Source of the DNA: Alteromonas macleodii ATCC 27126
Lineage (GTDB): Bacteria > Pseudomonadota > Gammaproteobacteria > Enterobacterales > Alteromonadaceae
DNA: 64,000 nt
Direction: 5' to 3'
Assembly (NCBI RefSeq): GCF_000172635.2
Contig: NC_018632.1
Coordinates: 4,154,001-4,218,000, forward strand
The notes under the pieces are model-generated. The model was not told the origin of the DNA and did no database searches. It saw only the letters and a list, made by a program, of their open reading frames with translations. This document shows positions 16,976 through 26,850 of this stretch, in pieces; positions within the stretch are counted from its first letter, which is position 1, and every line of letters starts with the position of its first letter. A program made the position numbers and the translations under genes.

Positions 16976-18265
16976 CTAATGTCGCACAACATACTCTGAT
17001 ATTCCGTTTTCCAGACGTTTTTCAAGTCTGTTCCAGTCAGCGGCGGGCATTCTCACATCAACTACCCAGTCTCCCTGACTGTCGTATTCTTCACTAGCAA
17101 TACAGTTTAGTTCGTACAACACGCCGCGCAATCGACTTTGTGCAGGCGGAATCTTTAATGTGTAATTCACCATGCTTTTACCTAAACATTCGGTTAAAGC
17201 CTGGCTCAATAATTCCGTTCCTTCGCCTGTTTGTGCAGATAGCCACACTCTAACAGGCACGCCTTCGTCGTTTCTTTCTATACGCGGTTGAACGTCGTCT
17301 AGTTTATCAATCTTATTACAGATTAGTAATTGTTGAATCTCTCCAGCTTCAATTTCTTCAAGTACATCATTAACTTCATCCATAGTTTCGCGATATTTTG
17401 CATCAGCAATATCAACCACATGGAGCAGTAAATCTGCTTCTTGAGTCTCTTGAAGTGTCGCTTTAAACGCAGCAACGAGGTCGTGGGGAAGATGACGAAT
17501 AAAACCTACCGTGTCGGCTAAAATAGCCGGCCCTACGTCTTTTAAATCGATTTTGCGTAACGTGGGATCTAGCGTTGCAAACAGCTGATCGGCAGCGTAA
17601 ACGTGTGAGTCGGTAATGGTGTTAAACAGCGTCGATTTTCCCGCATTCGTATAGCCAACTAAGGATACCGTTGGAATTTCAGCGCGTTTGCGCGAGCGGC
17701 GACCCTGCTCGCGTTGCTTTTGCACTTTTTCCAAACGACGAAGAATGGCTTTAATACGACCACGAAGTAGTCGACGGTCAGTTTCTAGCTGTGTCTCACC
17801 TGGACCGCGAAGACCAATACCACCTTTTTGACGCTCAAGGTGGGTCCATCCTCTGATGAGACGAGTTGAGATATGCCTCAACTGGGCTAGTTCGACCTGA
17901 AGCTTACCCTCATGTGTTCTTGCGCGCTGCGCAAAAATATCGAGAATTAGCCCCGTTCTATCTAACACCCGGCATTTACACACCGCTTCTAAATTACGCT
18001 CCTGAGAAGGAGAAAGCGCGTGGTTGAAAATAACAACGTTGGCATCGTGTGCTTTCACTGCCGCTGCTATTTCCTCTGCCTTACCTGAACCAACAAAAAA
18101 CTTAGCATGAGGCGCACTGCGCGAAGTCGTAATAACTTCTACCGCATTAACCCCTGCTGAAGACACAAGCAATTCAAGCTCACTTAAGTCTTCTTTACTG
18201 TTCTCGTCGGAAAAATTAACATGAACAAGTACAGCCTGTTCACCGGCTTCATAACGGTCAAACAA
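16976..18265 (-). CDS. hflX: Ribosome-dissociation GTPase HflX
   Basis: A GTPase of 429 residues that splits stalled or stressed ribosomes. The N-terminal HflX domain (1-190) includes FVGSGKAEEIA, HALSPSQERNLE and RGPGETQLETDRR. The GTPase domain has G1 GYTNAGKST, G3 DTVGF and G4 NKID. The start is TTG at 18265, giving FDRYEAGEQAVLVHV, which aligns with the E. coli N-terminus FDRYDAGEQAVLVHI; AAAGGT upstream is a suitable Shine-Dalgarno. It follows hfq by 17 bases on the same strand. Confidence 0.97.
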   Translation of the reverse strand: MFDRYEAGEQAVLVHVNFSDENSKEDLSELELLVSSAGVNAVEVITTSRSAPHAKFFVGSGKAEEIAAAVKAHDANVVIFNHALSPSQERNLEAVCKCRVLDRTGLILDIFAQRARTHEGKLQVELAQLRHISTRLIRGWTHLERQKGGIGLRGPGETQLETDRRLLRGRIKAILRRLEKVQKQREQGRRSRKRAEIPTVSLVGYTNAGKSTLFNTITDSHVYAADQLFATLDPTLRKIDLKDVGPAILADTVGFIRHLPHDLVAAFKATLQETQEADLLLHVVDIADAKYRETMDEVNDVLEEIEAGEIQQLLICNKIDKLDDVQPRIERNDEGVPVRVWLSAQTGEGTELLSQALTECLGKSMVNYTLKIPPAQSRLRGVLYELNCIASEEYDSQGDWVVDVRMPAADWNRLEKRLENGISEYVVRH

Positions 18266-18282
18266 GCGCGTTACCTTTTAAA

Positions 18283-18531
18283 TTATTCACCTTTAGTATT
18301 TTCAGAATCTCCTGCGCTAGGCATTGTGATAGCGCGTGCTGGAACAACAGTAGAAATCGCGTGCTTATACACCATTTGGCTTACTGTGTTCTTCAGTAAA
18401 ATTACGAACTGGTCGAAAGATTCAACCTGTCCCTGAAGTTTAATACCGTTTACCAGATAAATTGATACTGGAATACGTTCCTTACGCAAAGCGTTCAAGA
18501 ATGGGTCTTGTAAAGATTGCCCTTTAGCCAT
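18283..18531 (-). CDS. hfq: RNA chaperone Hfq
   Basis: This 82-residue protein has the complete Sm fold: [21 protein letters not shown] at the N-terminus (proximal uridine-binding face Gln8, Phe42 region), Sm1 [19 protein letters not shown], and Sm2 [12 protein letters not shown]. The C-terminal tail is short (about 15 residues, acidic at its end) compared with E. coli Hfq (102 residues), as is common in marine gammaproteobacteria. Hfq forms a hexamer that pairs small RNAs with mRNAs. It lies between miaA and hflX, the conserved order. Confidence 0.98.
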   Translation of the reverse strand: MAKGQSLQDPFLNALRKERIPVSIYLVNGIKLQGQVESFDQFVILLKNTVSQMVYKHAISTVVPARAITMPSAGDSENTKGE

Positions 18532-18609
18532 TTGATATCCTTAGTTTTTATTATTCGTGATAGGAATTTCACTATCACTGCACGTCTAATATATACCACA
18601 CTCAAACAT

Positions 18610-19545
18610 TTAAAGTGTGACTTTCGCTGTAATTTTAGTCAAATTATCGTTAGCAAATGTGTCTAGCCATGTAACCTGCTCCCAGCCCCGTAACCACGTG
18701 AGCTGACGCTTGGCGAGCTGCCTTGTAGCGATAATGCCTCTTTCACGCATTTCTGCGTAACTCAATTGGCCGTCTAGGTACTGCCACATCTGTCTGTACC
18801 CTACCGAACGAATAGAAGGCAAATCTTCATGAAGATCACTGCGTTCGTAGAGCTTTACTACTTCATTCTCAAACCCTTGCTCCAACATCAAATCAAAGCG
18901 GGTCGCTATACGTTCGTGCAACACTGCCCTGTCTGCGGGCGCTATGGCAAATTGTGCAATGTTATAAGGGCACTTTTCACCCTCTTGTTGTTGCCAATGT
19001 GTCAACGTCTTGCCGGTACTTCTATACACTTCCAGCGCACGGGTAATTCGCTGTGGGTCGTTGGGGTGAATTCTCTCACCACTAATTGGGTCTACACCAC
19101 GTAATTCATCGTGTAATTTAGACCAACCCAAGCGTTGTGCCTGCTGTGTTATTTCGTCCCGTATCTTTTCATCTGACTTAGGTAGTGGCGAAATTCCATT
19201 TATCAAGGCATTAAAGTACATCATTGTACCTCCAGCCAAAATTGGCACCTTGCCACGCGCTAAAATATCGCCAATTAGCGCATTAGTGTCGTTTACAAAT
19301 TGCGACACCGAATAGCTTTGTGCAGGGTCGATAATATCAATTAGATGATGTACTACACCTGCTTGCTCTTCCTGCGTTGGCTTCGCAGTGCCGATGTCCA
19401 TACCTTTATAAACAAGGGCTGAATCAACACTAATTACTTCGCTTTCAACCTTGGCCGCTATATCAAGCGCCAAGCCTGTCTTGCCTGATGCCGTGGGGCC
19501 CATAATTGCTATTACTGGCAATGCAGAATTTATGCCATTGGACAC
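18610..19545 (-). CDS. miaA: tRNA dimethylallyltransferase MiaA
   Basis: Adds the dimethylallyl group to A37 of tRNAs that read UNN codons. Visible are the P-loop [54 protein letters not shown], and the tRNA-binding region ending in [14 protein letters not shown] place the start at GTG 19545 (311 residues) because GGGGAGAATAAG precedes it closely and the N-terminus then resembles E. coli. An ATG six codons upstream (19563) overlaps mutL and lacks a Shine-Dalgarno. With GTG, the mutL TAA and the miaA start are separated by one base. Confidence 0.95.
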   Translation of the reverse strand: MSNGINSALPVIAIMGPTASGKTGLALDIAAKVESEVISVDSALVYKGMDIGTAKPTQEEQAGVVHHLIDIIDPAQSYSVSQFVNDTNALIGDILARGKVPILAGGTMMYFNALINGISPLPKSDEKIRDEITQQAQRLGWSKLHDELRGVDPISGERIHPNDPQRITRALEVYRSTGKTLTHWQQQEGEKCPYNIAQFAIAPADRAVLHERIATRFDLMLEQGFENEVVKLYERSDLHEDLPSIRSVGYRQMWQYLDGQLSYAEMRERGIIATRQLAKRQLTWLRGWEQVTWLDTFANDNLTKITAKVTL

Positions 19546-19546
19546 C

Positions 19547-21406
19547 TTATTCTCCCCATACATCTAGCACTGAATTTAAGGGGCGCACTTTAGCAAATTG
19601 CTCAATAATTTCCCATTGTTTCACTTCGCTCTGCTGATCCAACCAGTACCACAGCGCATTTGATGTCTCTTCATCTAAAACATGTTCAGGCAAAACCAAT
19701 GATTTTACGGCATCATCAAGTGAATTTACTTCATCATTTAGTTCAACTAATAAGAAGTATTCAAACCACTTGAGCCACGGCAAGTGCCTGGTGCCGGCCG
19801 GCACCTGTTGCAGCCGATATTTGCCAGCCACTTTATTCACTTCAAAATGCGCGTCGTTTAGCAGTGTAACCAGTTGCTCATTGACATTATTGAGCGAAAC
19901 AGCAACGGGCATTAACAACGGTTGTCCATGCTGCGCTTTTAAAAATAGTTCGCTTAACCAGATACTTGCAACTTTAGTTGCACAAAGAAGGTAAATTTTT
20001 TCTGATTTTGGGTAAATTCTACACTGGGAAGTTAGATTAACGTGCTCTGCAACGGGCATCGGGTCTGCATTGTTGTTAATAATGTCGCTATTTGGCGTCA
20101 TTAACGCATTGTAATTTGACTGATATGCCGCACTTGGCCCTCGACTTTGCTTATGTGCAGCGCCACCACTTCGTCCACCACTGGCACTTCCCGAGGATGT
20201 ATTTCTTGGACTGCCTGTAAATTGCCCATAAGACTGTGGCGCGCCTTGCGAGATTCCCCCCGTCGAGTAACGAGAAGACTCGTTGAACGCCTGTGCATTA
20301 TCCGACGTTTGATTCTGTAAAGGCCTAATGTAATCGTGTTCTACCTGAGAAGACATGAAATCTGAGCCCGAAGGACGGCTTGCGTCCATTCCTGATAAAG
20401 GCTGTTCGTCGGTCATGGCATGCAGCGCATCACTCACGGTTTTACAGATAAAGTCGTGTACCAATCTGCCTTGTTGAAACCTCACCTCATGCTTGGCGGG
20501 ATGAACATTTACATCCACATCTTTAGGGTTAACCGTTAAGTACACCACAAAGCTTGGTTGCTCCACCACACCCCAAACGCTTTCGTACGCTTGGCGAATA
20601 GCGTGCATAATAAGCTTATCTCGCATGCCTCTGCCGTTAACAAAACTGAACTGGCAATCATTACTGCTGCGAAGCATGGCCTCATTACCTAGCCAAGCAT
20701 CAATGTGAAGACCTTCATACTCAGTACTAATATGTACGGCGTTTTGAACAAACTTTTGTCCAACCACAGCGCCAATTCGGGTGGCTAAACTGCCTGCTTT
20801 GTCGGCGATAAAGCGCTTTGCTACTTTATCGTTGTGTTTTAAAACAAATGAAACCTTGGGATAGCTCAGTGCTATGCGTTTTATGACTTCTTCAATATGC
20901 TGAAATTCGGTTTTTTCGGTGCGTAAAAACTTACGTCTTGCTGGCGTGTTGTAAAACAGATCTGCCACGTCAATTGTGGTGCCAACAGGGTGGGCCGCTG
21001 GCTGGATATTTACCGCCATTTCCCTACCCTCACAATAGGCCTGCCACGCCTCACCTTGAGACTCAGTGCGCGATGTCAGTGTTAACCGGCTTACCGAGCT
21101 AATACTGGCCAGCGCTTCGCCACGAAAGCCAAGAGAGAGAATTTGTTCTAAGTCATCCAGAGTGGTGATTTTGCTGGTTGCATGGCGACTTAATGCCAGC
21201 TGCAGTTCACTTTTGACAATGCCTGACCCATTGTCTTTTATTCGAATGCGTTTGTGGCCACCTTTTTCAATATCGACTTCTATTTTGGTGGCACCAGCAT
21301 CAAGGCTGTTTTCTAGTAATTCTTTAACCACAGACGCGGGGCGCTCAACCACTTCACCAGCGGCAATCTGGTTTGCAAGTTGGGGAGATAAAAGCTGTAT
21401 AGGCAA
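19547..21406 (-). CDS. mutL: DNA mismatch repair protein MutL
   Basis: The product is 619 residues. The N-terminal GHKL ATPase domain has the motifs [15 protein letters not shown] and [13 protein letters not shown], the second lobe follows (to about 335), then a Gly/Ser-rich linker (about 350-440) and the C-terminal dimerisation domain. I see no endonuclease DQHA(x)2E(x)4E motif in the C-terminus, as expected of a MutL from a lineage that has MutH. The start is TTG at 21406 ([22 protein letters not shown]), which is the conserved N-terminus; no better ATG exists. Sits between amiB and miaA as in E. coli. Confidence 0.96.
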   Translation of the reverse strand: MPIQLLSPQLANQIAAGEVVERPASVVKELLENSLDAGATKIEVDIEKGGHKRIRIKDNGSGIVKSELQLALSRHATSKITTLDDLEQILSLGFRGEALASISSVSRLTLTSRTESQGEAWQAYCEGREMAVNIQPAAHPVGTTIDVADLFYNTPARRKFLRTEKTEFQHIEEVIKRIALSYPKVSFVLKHNDKVAKRFIADKAGSLATRIGAVVGQKFVQNAVHISTEYEGLHIDAWLGNEAMLRSSNDCQFSFVNGRGMRDKLIMHAIRQAYESVWGVVEQPSFVVYLTVNPKDVDVNVHPAKHEVRFQQGRLVHDFICKTVSDALHAMTDEQPLSGMDASRPSGSDFMSSQVEHDYIRPLQNQTSDNAQAFNESSRYSTGGISQGAPQSYGQFTGSPRNTSSGSASGGRSGGAAHKQSRGPSAAYQSNYNALMTPNSDIINNNADPMPVAEHVNLTSQCRIYPKSEKIYLLCATKVASIWLSELFLKAQHGQPLLMPVAVSLNNVNEQLVTLLNDAHFEVNKVAGKYRLQQVPAGTRHLPWLKWFEYFLLVELNDEVNSLDDAVKSLVLPEHVLDEETSNALWYWLDQQSEVKQWEIIEQFAKVRPLNSVLDVWGE

Positions 21407-21500
21407 AGGACTACCCTATGATATTAACTATATGGATTCGTGGCGATACGATATGTAAGTGCTATGAGTGCTGAAAAAGCCGATGAAACAAAACCTTGGT

Positions 21501-22850
21501 TTATGTTCTCGGAATATTTAGGACCTGCCCTACGCGTACAACATCACTTGAAAGATCATTCGCTGCTTTGATGCTGCTTACTTTTACATTGTAACGCTGT
21601 GCTAATAACGAGAGCGACTCGCCGCTTCTTACTTTGTGCGTTCGGTTGTTCGCCCTTTCTTGTGCCCACAGTGTACCATCAGGGGGAACTTGCTTGAAGT
21701 AACGCTTAGTCGCATTAAACATGGCATTCGCTAAGCGTTCGCGATGTTTAGACCAGTTCAGATTCTTCTCTTCTTGCGGATTAGAAATGAAACCGACTTC
21801 GACCAAAATAGAGGGGATGTCAGGCGCGGTCAAAACTGCAAAACTGGCGGCTTGTGGTTTTCTTTTATGCAGACTGGTCACCTGCTTTAGCTCTTCAACC
21901 ACTTTATTACCTAAATCGTGGCTGGTCGCCATGCTGTGATCCATCGATAAACCCAGTATGGTTTCAGTAAGATATCGCTCGCTTGATTTATCATTGATCA
22001 CTTCAGCTGCACCACCGAGTAATTCAGAGTGACGTTCAGATTTCTCTAGCCAGCGGCCTAATTCAGTGTCTGCTCTTCGCATGGATAGTACCCACACCGA
22101 ACCACCTCGCGGTTGAGGCTGACTAAACGCATCGGCGTGGATGGAAATAAGCAAATCGGCTTTTTTCTCGCGCGCAATTTCAGGACGTCGATTAGGAGAA
22201 ACATAATAATCATCGCCACGAGTCATGATGGCGCGCATACCTCGCTCCCGGTTTATCATGTCTTCCAGTTTTTTGGCGATACTCAGGGTGATGTGCTTTT
22301 CATAGGTACCAGCCGGACCGATTGAACCTGGGTCATGTCCACCATGCCCGGCGTCGATGGCGACGATAATGTCTCGGTCTCGGGCACTGGTAGAATCATC
22401 AATAACGACAGAGCCAGTTGATGCCGACGCTGATAACGTTGGCGACGGCTTCGGCGCGCTATCTGGTAAATCGACAACCAGCCTGTGTCCGTAAGCACCA
22501 TCGGGGGTTACTGCAAATAACGAAGGCTTGGTATTTCTATTGAGCTCAACAACCACTCTGGCAGATGATTTGTTTTTCGGTGTGGAGTAGCGCAGCTTTT
22601 TAATCAAATCACCGCTGTTTTCAATGCCAGAAAGCTTAGCGGTGTCGCTGGTGTTGTTAAGATCGATGACAAGCCGAAGCGGATTTTTAAGTGTAAAATA
22701 GGTGAACTCTGGCGCTGATTTCATATCGAAAACAACGCGCGTATTGTCCGGCGACGGCCATATCCTAACCCCGTCGATGTTATTTTGCGCACCGTGTGCG
22801 AATTGCACGACGAAACACAATAATAATACCGAAACTATACTGCGCACCAT
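21501..22850 (-). CDS. amiB: N-acetylmuramoyl-L-alanine amidase, AmiB-like, with AMIN and LysM domains
   Basis: Signal peptide (1-20), AMIN domain (about 22-120; septal targeting), Ser/Thr-rich linker, Amidase_3 domain (about 160-385) and one LysM domain at the C-terminus (HKVRSGESLSLLAQRYNV, then VGQVLNIP). Zinc ligands are visible in DAGHGGHDPGS, YEKHITL and SIHADAF, and the catalytic Glu in LVEVGFISNPQE. It cleaves the peptide from muramic acid during cell separation. At 449 residues with one LysM it corresponds to E. coli AmiB, which holds the same genomic position between tsaE and mutL. Confidence 0.93.
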   Translation of the reverse strand: MVRSIVSVLLLCFVVQFAHGAQNNIDGVRIWPSPDNTRVVFDMKSAPEFTYFTLKNPLRLVIDLNNTSDTAKLSGIENSGDLIKKLRYSTPKNKSSARVVVELNRNTKPSLFAVTPDGAYGHRLVVDLPDSAPKPSPTLSASASTGSVVIDDSTSARDRDIIVAIDAGHGGHDPGSIGPAGTYEKHITLSIAKKLEDMINRERGMRAIMTRGDDYYVSPNRRPEIAREKKADLLISIHADAFSQPQPRGGSVWVLSMRRADTELGRWLEKSERHSELLGGAAEVINDKSSERYLTETILGLSMDHSMATSHDLGNKVVEELKQVTSLHKRKPQAASFAVLTAPDIPSILVEVGFISNPQEEKNLNWSKHRERLANAMFNATKRYFKQVPPDGTLWAQERANNRTHKVRSGESLSLLAQRYNVKVSSIKAANDLSSDVVRVGQVLNIPRT

Positions 22851-22935
22851 AATTAGCCTTTCTGTTATTGTTATGCTGCTCTCGTCAACTCCGGAGCGGC
22901 TATTTATTCAGTTTTTCTTTCATTTCGCATTTGCG

Positions 22936-23418
22936 CTAAACGCGCTTGCATTGCTGAAGCAATTTCGCACCGTGGGCACTTTTTGCTTCCAAATTAAACT
23001 GCCTACCCGATGGCGTAATATTTATACTAATCACTAAGTCTGGGGATGCCAAGTATTCGCCCCCTTTTTCCGACCATTCAATAAGCGCGATAGCGCCCGA
23101 ACCAAAGTAATCGCGAATTCCCATGAACTCTAACTCTTCTGGGTCGGCTAAGCGATACAGGTCGAAGTGATAGATATTGACGCCATCCAACTCATAAGGT
23201 TCAACCAATGTATAGGTTGGACTTTTAACGCTACCTGAATGACCTAAAGATTGAATGAAATATCGGCTAAATGTCGTTTTCCCTGCACCTAAGTCGCCGT
23301 TTAAATAAATAACAGCATCGGTAGGTAGTTGACTCGAAACAGCCTGCGCTAAATCTCTGGCAAGCTGCGCAGTATCATCTACTTCATTAGCAAAAAAAGA
23401 GGTATGCGGGTAAGACAT
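22936..23418 (-). CDS. tsaE: tRNA threonylcarbamoyladenosine biosynthesis ATPase TsaE
   Basis: The protein has 160 residues from ATG 23418 (a TTG two codons upstream is also open, but the ATG has a GGAA at a suitable distance). The P-loop GDLGAGKTTFSR, the following SPTYTLVEPYELDG, the HFDLYRLADPEELEFMG block and LIEWSEKG are diagnostic. TsaE acts with TsaB, TsaC and TsaD to make t6A37 on ANN-decoding tRNAs. It lies between nnr and amiB, and 85 bases separate it from the amidase gene. Confidence 0.96.
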   Translation of the reverse strand: MSYPHTSFFANEVDDTAQLARDLAQAVSSQLPTDAVIYLNGDLGAGKTTFSRYFIQSLGHSGSVKSPTYTLVEPYELDGVNIYHFDLYRLADPEELEFMGIRDYFGSGAIALIEWSEKGGEYLASPDLVISINITPSGRQFNLEAKSAHGAKLLQQCKRV

Positions 23419-23492
23419 CAACAATATTCCACAGTAATAGAAAGCCGAATAACACAGTAGATGCCTGCCCGTTCAAGACAAAACCACGCTAA

Positions 23493-24998
23493 CTAGTGGT
23501 TTATAAGCGCACGTACTGCGTCAAACAAATCGCTCGCTATCATACCACGTTGACCATACAGTTGGGCAATATCATCGCCAGCCTTAGCATGAAGCACTAC
23601 ACCATATTTCGCTGCAATATCTGTTTCTACGCCTTGCGCGAGCAACGCGCCCAATATTCCGCTTAATACATCACCGCTTCCTGCGGTAGCCATACCTGGA
23701 TTACCGTGACGGCAAACCCAGGTTTTCTTTTCATTGTCGATAAGCGTGCCCGCCCCTTTTAGTACACAGACCGCATGGTATCGCTGTGAGCACTGCCTTG
23801 CGTAGTTAAAACGGTCGCTTTCTACATCATCAATAGAAACACCGAGTAAACGCGCAGCTTCGCCCGCGTGAGGGGTTAAAATACTGTCAGACAAGGTGTA
23901 CGCGGTTGACTGCTGACACAACAGATTTAGCGCGTCAGCATCAATGACCACAGGCTTATTTTGGCTTTGACAGTGCTTCATGGTGGTTTCAAATGCGCTT
24001 TCTGCCCATTCATCTTGCCCAAGACCCGGTCCAATAACCACACAGGTTGCCCAAGCTAATGCATCTTCCAAATTAAAGTCGGTGACCATGAGTTCAGGTC
24101 TGCCTGCACTGACCTGAACGACTGACGACTCATGGGTATACACGCGTACCATGCCCGCACCGCCTCTCAGGGCGGCTTCACTGGCGAGTCGAATGGCACC
24201 TGCTGTTCCGCGGTTACCGCCAATGCACAACAGTCGACCATAAGTCCCTTTATGACTGTTAATCTCCCGTGGCCCCATACCTTTAAAGTGGTCGATATTT
24301 AGCATGGTCGCGCTCGCTTTGGCTAATGCTTGGAACGCTTTGCCGATACCCAAATCCGCATACACTAACTTACCGCACGATTGTTTACCCGCACCAGTAA
24401 CAAGCCCCGGCTTAATGCCTACAAAAGTAACGGTGATATCAGCCTGAACACATCGTCCCAGGCTCTGTCCTGTATTTGCATCAAGCCCTGACGGCACATC
24501 AACGCTTACTACCGGTGTTGATGACGCATTCACCGCATCAATGATGTCTGCAAACTCATTGCGAATATAGCTATTAATACCTGTACCAAGAAGCGCATCA
24601 ATCACTACGTCGGACTTCTCGAGGAGCGCAGCGTCAAACCCATTGATACTGCCTCCTGAATCGAGCCAGCGCTGCTGTGCTTTGCCAGCATCACCTTCCA
24701 GCGTACGTTCAGGCTCAACCGCACATAAATGCACTTGTTTACCCGCAAGTTTTGCGTTTATTGCTGCAATGTAGCCGTCACCCGCATTGTTACCTTGGCC
24801 CACCAGCACTAAGTAAACATCTGAGTTTGGCATAAGCTCAAGACACTGCTTAAATACCACATCGCCAGCTCGTTGCATCAATGTGAACATATCGCAGCCC
24901 GAATCCGCGGCGGCTTGTCCCTCATTTTCCCTAACCTGATCGGCCCGAAATAATTTGTATGATAAACTTGACGTTAATTGAGTATCTAGCATGAGCAC
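23493..24998 (-). CDS. nnr: Bifunctional NAD(P)HX epimerase / ADP-dependent dehydratase Nnr
   Basis: A 501-residue fusion that repairs hydrated NAD(P)H. The N-terminal YjeF epimerase domain (about 10-225) contains GQGNNAGDGYIAA and VSVDVPSGLDANTG. The C-terminal ribokinase-like dehydratase domain (about 235-500) contains GPREINSHKGTYGR, GPGLGQDEWAE, DADALNLL, LTPHAGEAARLLG and the catalytic GSGDVLSGILGALL. The start is GTG 24998 or ATG 24992; the second gives a common N-terminus MLDTQL. The first base of the longer version directly abuts the first base of queG on the opposite strand, so each promoter must lie inside the other gene's coding sequence. Confidence 0.95.
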   Translation of the reverse strand: MLMLDTQLTSSLSYKLFRADQVRENEGQAAADSGCDMFTLMQRAGDVVFKQCLELMPNSDVYLVLVGQGNNAGDGYIAAINAKLAGKQVHLCAVEPERTLEGDAGKAQQRWLDSGGSINGFDAALLEKSDVVIDALLGTGINSYIRNEFADIIDAVNASSTPVVSVDVPSGLDANTGQSLGRCVQADITVTFVGIKPGLVTGAGKQSCGKLVYADLGIGKAFQALAKASATMLNIDHFKGMGPREINSHKGTYGRLLCIGGNRGTAGAIRLASEAALRGGAGMVRVYTHESSVVQVSAGRPELMVTDFNLEDALAWATCVVIGPGLGQDEWAESAFETTMKHCQSQNKPVVIDADALNLLCQQSTAYTLSDSILTPHAGEAARLLGVSIDDVESDRFNYARQCSQRYHAVCVLKGAGTLIDNEKKTWVCRHGNPGMATAGSGDVLSGILGALLAQGVETDIAAKYGVVLHAKAGDDIAQLYGQRGMIASDLFDAVRALINH

Positions 24999-26141
24999 AT
25001 GTCCGAATTTAGTTCTATCGACCTTGTTGAATTAACCAACAATATCAAGGCTTGGGGTACAGCGCTAGGCTTTCAGCAGGTTGGCATCAGCGATATTGAT
25101 CTACATCAGCACGAGGCACACCTTCAAGAATGGTTAGACAATGGGTATCACGGTGACATGGCCTTTATGGAGAGTCATGGGATGAAGCGTGCCCGGCCTG
25201 ATGAGTTGGTCCCAGGGACATTACGGGTTATCAGCGTTCGCATGAACTACTTACCTCCTGACGCCTCGTTTGCTAAGCATTTAAAAAAGCCAGAAATAGG
25301 ATACATCAGCCGCTATGCATTGGGCCGTGACTACCACAAAGTGCTGCGCAAACGTCTGAAGCAATTGGGAGAGAAAATCACCGCATCCTTGGCGCATACC
25401 CAATATCGCCCGTTTGTAGACTCAGCCCCCGTGTTGGAACACGCTATTGCTGAAAAAGCGGGTATTGGCTGGACGGGGAAACACAGCCTGACACTCAACA
25501 AAGAAGCCGGCTCTTGGTTCTTCTTAGGTGAGCTGTTCATCAATTTGCCATTACCTACTGACTCACCAATTGAAGAGGGTTGCGGCACCTGCACGGCGTG
25601 TCTAACCATCTGCCCGACCAATGCAATTGTTGCGCCTTATAAAGTAGATGCCCGTCGCTGTATTTCCTATCTCACCATTGAATCAGACAAAGATATTCCC
25701 GAAGATTTGCGCCCCATGATGGGCAATCGCATTTATGGCTGTGACGATTGCCAACTTGTTTGCCCTTGGAATCGCTTTGCCGATGTTACCAGTGAAGAAG
25801 ATTTCCACCCGCGACAAGTGCTACACGGCCAAAGTCTCAATGCGCTTTTCGGCTGGTCTGAAGAAACCTTCTTGCGCAATACGGAAGGCTCTCCCATCAG
25901 GCGGATTGGCTTTGAGAAGTGGCAGCGTAATATTGCCGTTGCGTTAGGAAACGCTCCGTATGATGAACAAAGCACTCTGCTTTTGAAAGAAAGACGAGGG
26001 AGCGTGAGTGACTTGGTGGACAGACATATTGATTGGGCTCTTAAGCGGCAGCAAGAGAAGCAACAAGCGTCTGATGCAAAAAACAGGCAGCAAGCGCGGC
26101 TTATTCGCGTAATTGAAAAAGGTTTACCAAGAGACGCCTAA
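24999..26141 (+). CDS. queG: Epoxyqueuosine reductase QueG
   Basis: This 380-residue enzyme catalyses the last step of queuosine synthesis, reducing epoxyqueuosine in tRNA. It carries a DUF1730 N-terminal domain (GFQQVGISDIDLHQHEAHLQ, then YISRYALGRDYHKVLRKRL, VDSAPVLEHAIAEKAG) and two 4Fe-4S motifs, CGTCTACLTICPTNA and CDDCQLVCPWNRF; the cobalamin site is shared with the N-terminal domain. It ends in a HEAT-like tail and GLPRDA, exactly as in E. coli. Orientation is divergent from nnr, as in E. coli. Confidence 0.97.
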   Translation: MSEFSSIDLVELTNNIKAWGTALGFQQVGISDIDLHQHEAHLQEWLDNGYHGDMAFMESHGMKRARPDELVPGTLRVISVRMNYLPPDASFAKHLKKPEIGYISRYALGRDYHKVLRKRLKQLGEKITASLAHTQYRPFVDSAPVLEHAIAEKAGIGWTGKHSLTLNKEAGSWFFLGELFINLPLPTDSPIEEGCGTCTACLTICPTNAIVAPYKVDARRCISYLTIESDKDIPEDLRPMMGNRIYGCDDCQLVCPWNRFADVTSEEDFHPRQVLHGQSLNALFGWSEETFLRNTEGSPIRRIGFEKWQRNIAVALGNAPYDEQSTLLLKERRGSVSDLVDRHIDWALKRQQEKQQASDAKNRQQARLIRVIEKGLPRDA

Positions 26142-26203
26142 CGCCAGTACACGTTTGAATAAGGCATACCGCGAATTCAATTGGCGATATACATGTTTTG
26201 GGG

Positions 26204-26827
26204 TTAACCCGCTGAGGCAAGCTGACTGTTTAAATCGGCCTGAGTGCTATTCCGATAACGCACACGAGCATTTGGCGAATGGGATGCGGCGAAAGAAACG
26301 TTAAGTTTGAGGCCTCGCTGTGCCACTTGCGTGGTTATGATAGGCGAGCCGAATTCCCACCACGGTTCCTGTTCCAATGCTTCAATAACTCGCGACAGCT
26401 CAGTTTCAGAACCGTCATACTCACCCGTTATTTCGCAATGTCCGTTCTCACATTTTACCGAGTCTAAAACAAAGCGCTCGTTGTTAGGCGGCAGCGCAAA
26501 AAACGTATTGAGTGAGCCTTCGGTTTTAGTGTAGAAAACCTCTGGCGCCATGATTTGGACATTCTCAGCAACGGGGGCAACATTCATCTCGCCGTTTTTC
26601 GTAACGCTTGTATCCAAGAGCACCGCACCTGTTTCATTTGAAACCAACTTGGCGGCGGGCTTAATAACTTTCAGCTCACTCGTTTCGGTGGCACGAGAGC
26701 GCGCTAACACATTGGTTAGTCGCTCTTTATCTGCATTGGATTCACTGAGTTGGTGTTGATAGCCAGAAAATTTATACCCTGCTATCAATGCAAACGCTAT
26801 CAGCAACAACACAAGCCACGTTTTCAT
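26204..26827 (-). CDS. Membrane-anchored protein of unknown function
   Basis: This 207-residue protein has a single N-terminal membrane helix (3-20), then a Ser/Asp/Lys-rich, probably helical segment (20-55) and a periplasmic domain with two cysteines (KCENGHCEITGEYDG) that could form a disulfide. No family is recognised. It lies 23 bases downstream of hemE on the same strand and may be read with it; nothing else suggests a role in haem synthesis. The 3' end lies about 60 bases from the convergent queG stop. Confidence 0.6.
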   Translation of the reverse strand: MKTWLVLLLIAFALIAGYKFSGYQHQLSESNADKERLTNVLARSRATETSELKVIKPAAKLVSNETGAVLLDTSVTKNGEMNVAPVAENVQIMAPEVFYTKTEGSLNTFFALPPNNERFVLDSVKCENGHCEITGEYDGSETELSRVIEALEQEPWWEFGSPIITTQVAQRGLKLNVSFAASHSPNARVRYRNSTQADLNSQLASAG

Positions 26828-26850
26828 TTTACTTCCTTTATCGAAGTCGC

